Part shown: one piece after another, positions 37,001 through 42,747 of the stretch | How positions within the stretch are numbered: the first letter of the stretch is position 1 | Layout of the letters: each line of letters opens with the position of its first letter | Assembly: GCA_045655165.1 (NCBI GenBank) | Contig: JAZOOT010000063.1 | Coordinates: 1 to 42,747, forward strand | Length of the DNA stretch: 42,747 nucleotides | Origin: SIG607 sp045655165 | GTDB lineage: Bacteria > Bacillota > Clostridia > Oscillospirales > Acutalibacteraceae | Reading direction: 5' to 3' | Program-made: the position numbers and the translations under genes | Notes under the pieces: generated by a model | Told to the model about the DNA's origin: nothing | Database searches by the model: none | The model's input: the letters and a program-made list of their open reading frames with translations, nothing else

Positions 37001-40000
37001 TACATTTGGCAAAACTGCTTTTGGCTCGTATTTATTTACAACCAAAGCTTCTGCCTGTGCGTCTTTGGTTATGGTACCGCTTAAAGAAGATTTTGCTGCA
37101 TCAAAAACAAAACCGTAATCTTTATCACCTTTATTTGCGTTAACCATATTTTCGGTTACGGTATAGGTAATACCTTCGGGTATGTTACTGAAAACAACAT
37201 CTTCATCGTTTGCCAATTGGAATTTATATTCTGTATTAGAAACCTTTACCACATTGTTGGGGTAAGTAATATTTGCAAGGTCGTTTTCTTCGCCCATGAA
37301 ATTAACTGTAATATCAAACTTCTTGGCAGAAAGACCACTTGGCACATTTTCTGTATCGTAATTGTGCACAACTTCTTTTTCAACCAAAAGACTGCCAAAA
37401 CCGCGCGGATTATTTACAAAATCAACATTATTAAGTGTGTAAAGTTCAATTACACCCGTGTTGTTTTGCGAAGTACCAATATAATAAGCATTATACTCTT
37501 CGGTTACGGTATAGGTTGTGTCTTTGGGAATGCCTGTAATATAAACAACATCTCCGTCGCCAAGCGCAACTGTTACTTTATGGTTGTTAATTTCACGTTT
37601 GCCCACTTCAACGGTTCCATCGGCTTTTTCAAGTCGGTAGTCAACCTCGCTTGTGTTTATATCCGAAAGGGTTATAACAAAATTAAATGTATTTACATTT
37701 GCGTTTTGTGCCACTTCTTGCACAGTTTTTGTAATTTTAATACCCTGCGCCGGGGTAGCGGTAATTCTGCCGTTGTTACCAAGATAAGCAAACACATGGT
37801 AACCGGGTGCGCCCGAAGAAGCACCTTCGTAAACTGTGCGTGGATAGTTTACCCATTTTAATGTGTTTGTTTTGTTGTCGGAGTCGCTTTTATGAATGTG
37901 CGCATCTTCGCCGTGAACTTCTTCACCAAAATAGCGTTTGGGTGTACCCATAGGAATAACCCAAGTATTGTTTTCGCCCCTTACGGCCTCTTTAATTGCG
38001 TTTTCGGTTATGGGGTTATTTACAGCCTTAATATGCGGTTGATTATTTACTATTTCAATGAATTTAAAATGGTGAATATACGATACACCTGTATCTTTGG
38101 GGTGTGTATTACCTGTGTATTCCGTACCGTTTGCATTTAAAACGGTGGTATTATTTGTGTAATAATATCTTTCGTTTTGAAGTGACGGAATAAAGTGAGC
38201 TTCTGTGCTTCCTACCAAACCGTGATTATAAACCGATTCAGGAATATTGTTGGGAATTGTAAATTCAGCACCGTTTGATGTTCTCCAGCGGTTTGTGTAA
38301 AAAGCATATACGCCGTCTTCTTTACGGAAGTCTTCGTTTTTAAGTTTTTCCGAAATATTATAAGGGGTTATTTCATCTTTAAGACCTACTTCAAACAACA
38401 AGCAAGCGGGAGATTTTTCGTCTTTGTTGTTTGTCATAGATATAATAGAATCATCGGTTAATTCGTTGCCTTCAACCTCTATTGTGTAAGTAATCATTGG
38501 AAGCAAGGAAGCAGGCATATTTGCGTCTACTATTTGTCTGCCGGTGGTAATGTCTTCCCTTACACGAACAAGAATATAAAGCATTGAAGATTCAACATGG
38601 TTTTGTAAAACGTCACCTAAATAAAAGTAAGATTTTACAATATATTTTGCTTGTTGTGTAGTTGTTCGGCTAACATTTTCAACATACGGTTCAATATAAT
38701 TATTGTTTTCATCGGCATACCAAGCCATATAGTTTGAAAATTCGCCTGTTTGTTCGTTATAATCAATGTAACCGTTGTTTATTGCTGTATTTTTAAGAAG
38801 CAAAGCTTCGGAACCGCTAATATTAAAACGGTCTATAATAGCATTTGTAAGTTCGGTTTCAAGGTCTGCTTTTTCCTGCGCTGTTAACGGTTGGCGCGCA
38901 ATATCGCCCGTTTTAATAAATTCGGCAAACATACCGCCCGTTACAAGCGAATTTTCACCAATATGAATACCTTTTACATCCTTTACTTCCATATAAGTAC
39001 CAATTTCATCGGTAAAGGAAATATAACCGTCTAAATGGTGGTCGCCGCTTGTTACAAGGGTACCGTAATAACGCGATTGAATAATAATTTCTTCTACAAT
39101 TTCGGCAAATGCCTTTGTCATTGAATCAACATTTGACGCTGTCCAATATTCGTTAACATAATTCTTAACCAACTGCGCGTTATCTAACGGTCTTACAGTA
39201 TGTGAATAACTACCACCGTTTTGGCGTGTTGACGGAAGTGTTAAATTAACGCTTCCCTGCGCCAAAAATGTGTTCCAAAAACCGTTTGCATTGTTTGCTG
39301 TAGAAGCGGGGTTTAACACACCCGTTGCGGTGGCATTATTAGAAGTGCCAACGCCCAATGTGTAAAATTTTGCTTCGGTGCCGTTATAATCTTCGGTTAA
39401 TTTTGCCTTAACCCAAGACGCAGTAAGCTGTGTTAAGAAACCAATAGAATCGGTATCGTCACCGCCGTCGCCTGTGTTAGATGTACCCACAGTATTATAT
39501 TCGGTTATTGCGGTTGTGGGGGCGCCGTCACTCATTAAAACAACTATTGGCATTCTTTGTGTGCCTGCCTGAATAAGACCGTCGCCAATAACTGTATCTT
39601 CGCCTTTTGAGAATTGGTTGTACGCCTGTAACAAGCCGTTTTGAATATATGTACCGCCGCTTACCGCTTTTTCCTTTTCAGTAACATTAGCGCCCAATTC
39701 TGTTTTAAGGTTAGCACTTGTTTCTACCGAAATAGCCGAAGCATAAGTAACATTGCTTCTGGTCCATCTGTTATTGTTTCTTACATATAAATTTCTGGTG
39801 GTTTCGGTAACAGCTGCGTTAATAAAGTTATCGCCCGTTATTTTGTATCTGCCAAGCGGAAGCAAAACTGTTGCAGTGTTTGATGCCGAACTGCCAAAAC
39901 TGCTGTTGCCCGAATAAAGAACAACGCCTACGCGGTTATGACGGTTTAATTCCTGCAACTGCTTAATTGCTTTATTTGTTGCGTCAACCATATTTTCAAT

Positions 40001-40480
40001 ATACGAAGCATCATATCCGCTTACGGGATTGTTATAACTTTGAGAAGCATAACCAACCGTATAACTATGTCCCATTGAGCCCGAAAGGTCTAACACAAGC
40101 ATTGTATCGGTAGGGGTTGCCGAATAACCAATAATTTCAGTGTTAGAGCCAATTGCCGAAAGTGATACCATAAAGTTATCGTTTCCGAAATTATCTTTAC
40201 CAAAAGAAAGTCGGTCGGCAATATCGGCAAAGAAATTGCTATTGCCATTATCTTTGGCTTCTTCAGCGGTGTAAACCGATTTATCAATATAAATACCGCC
40301 AGAATAGCGATTATTTGTATCGCTGAATATATTTTGCCAGTTGTTTATTGTCTTGCTGTCGGCAACTGCGGTGTTGGTTACTGCATTTACATTTAAAGAA
40401 AACACAGGAATCATGCCTAACACTAAAGTTATTGCCAAAAATACAGAAAGAACTTTGTTAGTAAAAATTTTGCTTTTCAT
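34076..40480 (-). CDS. Giant vWA surface protein with pilin isopeptide domains
   Basis: A 2134-residue cell-surface adhesin. A signal peptide (1-33) leads to a vWA domain (about 115-470) with a complete metal site: DLSGSMG (D131, S133, S135), GGTYIQNG (T277) and LMSDGAPT (D318). A mid region (about 950-1250) has DUF7601/Cna-B-like modules. From about 1435 to 2095 there are five tandem pilin isopeptide (FctA/Spy0128-like) domains, each with a Lys near its start (SGAKFLNG, NVTKVLNG, SGLKTLTG, GGEKKYNL, NGKKILDG) and an Asn at its end (FNNTY, FTNNY, FGNSY, FNNEY, FVNVY). It ends with ETGD, one membrane helix and a basic tail, a sortase-type signal without LPXTG. GGAAGG precedes the ATG, one base past the upstream gene. 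Confidence 0.9.
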   Translation of the reverse strand: MKSKIFTNKVLSVFLAITLVLGMIPVFSLNVNAVTNTAVADSKTINNWQNIFSDTNNRYSGGIYIDKSVYTAEEAKDNGNSNFFADIADRLSFGKDNFGNDNFMVSLSAIGSNTEIIGYSATPTDTMLVLDLSGSMGHSYTVGYASQSYNNPVSGYDASYIENMVDATNKAIKQLQELNRHNRVGVVLYSGNSSFGSSASNTATVLLPLGRYKITGDNFINAAVTETTRNLYVRNNNRWTRSNVTYASAISVETSANLKTELGANVTEKEKAVSGGTYIQNGLLQAYNQFSKGEDTVIGDGLIQAGTQRMPIVVLMSDGAPTTAITEYNTVGTSNTGDGGDDTDSIGFLTQLTASWVKAKLTEDYNGTEAKFYTLGVGTSNNATATGVLNPASTANNANGFWNTFLAQGSVNLTLPSTRQNGGSYSHTVRPLDNAQLVKNYVNEYWTASNVDSMTKAFAEIVEEIIIQSRYYGTLVTSGDHHLDGYISFTDEIGTYMEVKDVKGIHIGENSLVTGGMFAEFIKTGDIARQPLTAQEKADLETELTNAIIDRFNISGSEALLLKNTAINNGYIDYNEQTGEFSNYMAWYADENNNYIEPYVENVSRTTTQQAKYIVKSYFYLGDVLQNHVESSMLYILVRVREDITTGRQIVDANMPASLLPMITYTIEVEGNELTDDSIISMTNNKDEKSPACLLFEVGLKDEITPYNISEKLKNEDFRKEDGVYAFYTNRWRTSNGAEFTIPNNIPESVYNHGLVGSTEAHFIPSLQNERYYYTNNTTVLNANGTEYTGNTHPKDTGVSYIHHFKFIEIVNNQPHIKAVNNPITENAIKEAVRGENNTWVIPMGTPKRYFGEEVHGEDAHIHKSDSDNKTNTLKWVNYPRTVYEGASSGAPGYHVFAYLGNNGRITATPAQGIKITKTVQEVAQNANVNTFNFVITLSDINTSEVDYRLEKADGTVEVGKREINNHKVTVALGDGDVVYITGIPKDTTYTVTEEYNAYYIGTSQNNTGVIELYTLNNVDFVNNPRGFGSLLVEKEVVHNYDTENVPSGLSAKKFDITVNFMGEENDLANITYPNNVVKVSNTEYKFQLANDEDVVFSNIPEGITYTVTENMVNANKGDKDYGFVFDAAKSSLSGTITKDAQAEALVVNKYEPKAVLPNVTITGIKDVVGTLDTTNTFTIALQPVHIGGGNNTNIGQPITIGAIKEGEKYTFNMANSISYTAVGTYSYEIYEVEPNENKPENIAYDKSFGLFSVIVTDNDVNGELEINNVIVLQQSATLSGNIENGYTITKDFNNVYMAATETFSVKKTVNGQYGVYDNDAGILFALFEGDGEQYKGMDASAYYYSLTNDDGIATFNLNIRQEDYKTAPVTYYLREMIPMVQDRVIGMTYNTDWQYTVTIYWPEGDIAPTVTYKTYDGAVVEKDTLAINNTFDPNVYSTPDIVLSGAKFLNGGALRDGDEFTFELYITDADFLLTGHAVEKSVKATKNNNQIVFDGIKFKTAGTKYMVIKEKAENKGGIVYDTTLYHITVNVVKVEDAAGKTVLQVVETENGVLKSEAIHKVGVGFVSANEISFNNTYSVTDTATVPLNVTKVLNGRHIVDGEFQFGIYDQNGALIETKKNNHNTVEFSALAFDQTNIGTHKFTVKEIVPSSAVNGVYNGVKYDLKAHEIEVTLYDNGEGKLGKTVKLNGNIVNDVNITFTNNYSANATSLVLSGLKTLTGRDLVNGEFSFLLYETGRDFAIAENATPVKQATNTVGANKNIGQYQITVNYSDNQEGLYHYVLKENIPSERKGVNYDTREYHITVVVADNGLGNMVASVQNIVCPGIHGSFTTSNLNFGNSYNTAPAEYEIGGEKKYNLTLTDGMFEFELLDEGNVSLGKVKNDANGLFKFEKQILNTVGVHKFTVKEVNGGNTLNGIVYDDAVFTVSIPVYDNGEGKLLVDENNIVITKTKGTAETAADKIEFNNEYKAEASDVFKINGKKILDGRNIVANEFEFILYEADASYNKKGNKLATAKNNKDGLFTFEKEFKFDTAKDYYFVVTEKDLGANGITYDKAEFGVKVTVKDNGAGKFVVDDITYTKGSETVESIEFVNVYRDISETGDNFNIALWVTLMIISMLGFAVTVLVKRKNCKA

Positions 40481-40481
40481 T

Positions 40482-40778
40482 TTAAGCTTCCTTCCTTTCT
40501 TCGCTTATCACAAGTTCCGGGTGTATGCAAATTCCAATCATATCGCCCTTTTTTTCACATTTAAAATACGGGCAAGAACCGCAATCAGAATATTCTTTGT
40601 CAGCATATTTGCATTCATCATATACCGCATTAACCCATTTTTTACCGCTTTTTGTTATTCGCGGGTTTTGTTTAAAATCGGGATAATCACTTATAAATCC
40701 GCCTATTTCATTATCCCATATTCTGCTAACGGAAACCGTATCTCCGTCAAGCGTATACAATTTTATCTCGTTTTTCAC
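40482..40778 (-). CDS. Small Cys-rich protein coupled to the surface protein
   Basis: A 98-residue protein of unknown function with five Cys in its second half, spaced ECKY, DCGSCPYFKC and GICIHP (about residues 57-85), which could bind zinc or an iron-sulfur cluster. It has no signal peptide or membrane helix, so it should stay in the cytoplasm. AGAGGTGG lies upstream of a GTG at 40778; a TTG at 40781 is the alternative start. Its stop is one base from the ATG of the giant surface protein, and the ribosome site of that gene lies inside this one, so the two are translationally coupled. A regulatory or chaperone role for the adhesin is possible. Confidence 0.72.
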   Translation of the reverse strand: MKNEIKLYTLDGDTVSVSRIWDNEIGGFISDYPDFKQNPRITKSGKKWVNAVYDECKYADKEYSDCGSCPYFKCEKKGDMIGICIHPELVISEERKEA

Positions 40779-40811
40779 CAAGCCACCTCTTTTGTTTTGT
40801 TCTTTGTTTAT

Positions 40812-40839
40812 ATTTTAACAAAGAATACACTTTTTGTAA
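40812..40839 (-). promoter_or_regulatory. Possible promoter of the surface-protein operon
   Basis: On the minus strand TTACAA (40839-40834), 16-base spacer, TAAAAT (40817-40812). Confidence 0.4.
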
Positions 40840-40953
40840 CGAGTAATTTTTTAAAAAAATAGTGCAATTATAATTTGCTTTTTTATTGTTTTTTTGCATT
40901 TTACGGCAAAAAAATGCCGCAAAAATGCCCGTTTTTTTTAAAACCTGCAAAAA

Positions 40954-40977
40954 AGCCGTTCGTTTAAACGAACGACT
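40954..40977 (-). terminator. Terminator of the LuxR-type regulator
   Basis: 9-bp stem on the minus strand, AGTCGTTCG/CGAACGGCT with one G-T pair (40977-40969, 40962-40954), followed by a T run. The core GTTCGTTTAAACGAAC is a perfect 16-base palindrome. Confidence 0.82.
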
Positions 40978-40983
40978 CTTTTT

Positions 40984-42141
40984 CTATTTTATTAAATGTT
41001 TTTCCAAATCTTTCTTTCCGTTAATTTGCAACTTATCGTATATAAGGGTTATGTAGTTCATTATAGTACGTTCCGAAAGTTCCATATGCGCGGCAATTTC
41101 TTTTGCCTTCCAGTTACGGCTGTAAAGCATTGCAATTGTATATTCAATAGCAGTTAAATTTGTTGCCATATTTCCTTTGTTGCTTTTATTATGACCCTCA
41201 AACCAGGTTGCGCTGAACCTTTTGCTTATTTTTATTATTTTAGCATAATCTTTGGGATAATTCTTTTTTAAATGCTTTTCAACAACTCCTAAAAGCAAAT
41301 TGTAATTTTCAACAAATGGAAGTATTATGCCGTCGGGCGAAGCCAAATTCCACGCTTCTTCAATATTTTTTACTGCCCTTTCGCTGTTTTGCAAATTTAT
41401 ATAGCAAACTGCCTTTACTATAAGCAAATAAATTCTTGGTATAACACAGTTATCATCTGCAAAACTAAGCGCGGTTTCGGCAATACCAAGCGCCCTTGAA
41501 TAATCCTTTTTTAAGTAACTTTCAAGCGCCATTATGTAACAAGCAAACAAGCCCACGCCTTCGTCAAGATGTTTTACATAATCTTTAATAGATATATCGG
41601 TTTCGGTTTTCAGTTGCAGTTGGTTTTTGGCAATAAGACCGCACAGCATTTTTACGGCTTTAACCTCTTGGGTATCGCCCTTTTGTGTTAAATCAAGGTT
41701 TTTGCCCAAAAGCCGCGAAGCATTTGCCGCATCTTTTAAGTTGCCAAGGCACAAATTTGAAAACATAACAAAAACCGCCGTTTCGGGAACAACCAACGGG
41801 TTTTTTGAAGTTAAATACGGTTTTGCAGTTTCAATACTTTTTTCAAACTCGCCAATAAAATAATAATATTCACACAAAGCAATATTGCGGTCATCTTTAT
41901 TTGCAATTGACTGTATGTAATCGGCAATTTTACCCGGCTCATAGTTATTTAAAATAGGAAACGGTTCGTTTTTTGGAATAAATTTTGTTGCCAAAGTAGG
42001 CACTACGGCATCTTGCGGAATAAACCAATCTCTGCCCTCTTTATGAGCGTAAGGAATTTTGCCCTCTTTTGCCCATTTTTGAACCGCCCTTACCGTTACG
42101 CCAAGTCGCGCTGCCGATTTTTGCGCAGTTTCAAATTTCAT
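40984..42141 (-). CDS. LuxR-type regulator with TPR-like core and N-terminal HTH
   Basis: A 385-residue transcription regulator. An N-terminal excisionase/MerR-like helix-turn-helix (AARLGVTVRAVQKWAKEGKI, residues 10-29) is followed by a helical TPR/MalT-like region (about 75-310) and a C-terminal LuxR helix-turn-helix (about 325-385: YSRNWKAKEIAAHMELSERT). Two DNA-binding ends around a sensor core is unusual but seen in Clostridia. It overlaps the MATE gene by 11 bases, so it may respond to a compound that the MATE pump exports. It could also control the divergent or downstream surface-protein operon; that is speculation. Confidence 0.85.
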   Translation of the reverse strand: MKFETAQKSAARLGVTVRAVQKWAKEGKIPYAHKEGRDWFIPQDAVVPTLATKFIPKNEPFPILNNYEPGKIADYIQSIANKDDRNIALCEYYYFIGEFEKSIETAKPYLTSKNPLVVPETAVFVMFSNLCLGNLKDAANASRLLGKNLDLTQKGDTQEVKAVKMLCGLIAKNQLQLKTETDISIKDYVKHLDEGVGLFACYIMALESYLKKDYSRALGIAETALSFADDNCVIPRIYLLIVKAVCYINLQNSERAVKNIEEAWNLASPDGIILPFVENYNLLLGVVEKHLKKNYPKDYAKIIKISKRFSATWFEGHNKSNKGNMATNLTAIEYTIAMLYSRNWKAKEIAAHMELSERTIMNYITLIYDKLQINGKKDLEKHLIK

Positions 42142-42747
42142 TTTTTTGCACCTCTTTTTTAGATAAAAAGGAAATTATAAAAGGAATACTTATTAAGCCG
42201 GTTAAAATATCGGCTATGGGTTGGGAAATTTGTATACCCAAAACACCGAAAAAGTGTGTGGTTATTAAAAGTGTTGGTATAAATGCAACACCCGAACGAA
42301 GCAAAGACAAAAACGAAGATTTTGCCGCTTGGCGTGTGCTTTGGTAAAGCATATTTATTGGTACCGACAGGCACAAAAAGAGGGAACTTATTGTGGCATA
42401 ACGCATTGCCGGTACGGCAATTTTTGCAACGGCTTGGCTTTTTTGAAAAAGCCCCACAATTTGCGGTGCAAACACAAAACAAGGCGCCGCTATTAAACCA
42501 ATTAAAACAATTCCAACTCCCATTGTAATTATAAGGCCACGCTTAACGCGGTCAATTTTCTTTGCCTGATAGTTAAAAGAAGCAACGGGTTGAAATCCCT
42601 GGCCAATACCAAGGCCAACACACATAATAAACATTGACATACGGTGAACAACACTCATTGCGGCTATTGCGGCATCGCCGTAAGGTTTTGTTAGGTTGTT
42701 TAAAAGGCCGTTTGAAAATGAACTTAAGCCCTGTCTTATAAGGGCGG
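42131..42747 (-). CDS. MATE-family efflux transporter, C-terminal part
   Basis: The last 205 codons of a multidrug and toxic compound extrusion transporter; the frame is open to the window edge, so the start is outside. Typical segments are GLGIGQGFQPVASFNYQAK (the inter-domain loop before helix 8) and helices up to about ten residues from the end. The protein would export cationic drugs or metabolites using sodium or protons. It overlaps the regulator gene by 11 bases, which implies one operon. Confidence 0.88.
   Translation of the reverse strand, partial: ALIRQGLSSFSNGLLNNLTKPYGDAAIAAMSVVHRMSMFIMCVGLGIGQGFQPVASFNYQAKKIDRVKRGLIITMGVGIVLIGLIAAPCFVFAPQIVGLFQKSQAVAKIAVPAMRYATISSLFLCLSVPINMLYQSTRQAAKSSFLSLLRSGVAFIPTLLITTHFFGVLGIQISQPIADILTGLISIPFIISFLSKKEVQKNEI

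Noticed and set aside
37217..37861. Long plus-strand frame of 214 codons inside the surface-protein gene
   Set aside because: It is antisense to a clear coding region, has no family motifs and no ribosome site; a shadow of the codon pattern.

Overview
The window looks like a chromosomal segment of a low-GC, spore-forming, fermentative Firmicute of the class Clostridia, probably a gut organism. The reasons are AT-rich DNA with frequent TTG and GTG starts beside strong Shine-Dalgarno sites, a spoVT homologue, a bifunctional AdhE, an ECF sigma/anti-sigma pair, an isopeptide-rich vWA surface protein, and sigma-A promoters with 16-17 base spacers. The genus cannot be read from the sequence. No tRNA, rRNA, CRISPR array, transposase or integrase was seen.

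Layout. (1) 1-3.0 kb is core: the start of an MFS transporter, a glycogen branching enzyme of the eukaryote-like type, and spoVT. (2) 3.0-18.3 kb is an accessory region with mixed gene directions. It holds an orphan DUF6870-like gene, an ECF sigma factor with its membrane anti-sigma partner, a compact minus-strand operon (fic, tcmP, radical SAM, PD-(D/E)XK nuclease, transglutaminase-like protein, perhaps a small HTH protein), an acyltransferase behind a structured leader RNA, a P-loop ATPase with an S1-like tail, a second Fic protein with an altered catalytic motif, and a few small or lipoprotein genes. Decayed copies of an AbrB/SpoVT 5' end, all in one orientation, and small palindromic elements separate these modules. 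(3) 18.3-25.7 kb is metabolic, plus strand: glpP-type antiterminator and mgtC; a malate/lactate dehydrogenase plus malic enzyme pair; adhE behind a Rex-like operator; an APH-like kinase. (4) 25.7-33.9 kb, minus strand, holds an ion/anion transporter, a five-gene surface-glycan operon (glycosyltransferase, flippase, ATP-grasp, GNAT, DegT aminotransferase), a GtrB-like glycosyltransferase and a transaldolase. (5) 34.0-42.7 kb, minus strand, holds a 2134-residue vWA/pilin-domain surface protein coupled to a small Cys-rich protein, then a LuxR-type TPR regulator overlapping a MATE transporter that runs off the window.

The best candidate for an undescribed system is the operon at 6044-11571. A class II Fic protein with an N-terminal HTH, TcmP (a methyltransferase-like partner family), a radical SAM protein with an unusual CX3CX3C cluster motif, a large protein with a C-terminal restriction-type nuclease core, and a small Cys-His-Asp protein are packed with two ATGA overlaps behind one strong promoter. 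TcmP beside a three-Cys protein is a known pairing; the combination with nuclease, transglutaminase fold and Fic is not one I recognise, and it resembles an anti-phage or other conflict system. A second lead is the 142-base inverted-repeat RNA (12912-13053). It starts at the predicted transcription start and is followed by a UUCG-capped terminator just before the acyltransferase start codon. Two further genes (glpP and the malate/lactate dehydrogenase) have a promoter, then a terminator-like hairpin, then the start codon, which suggests leader attenuation.

All functional calls come from reading motifs; no database search was possible.
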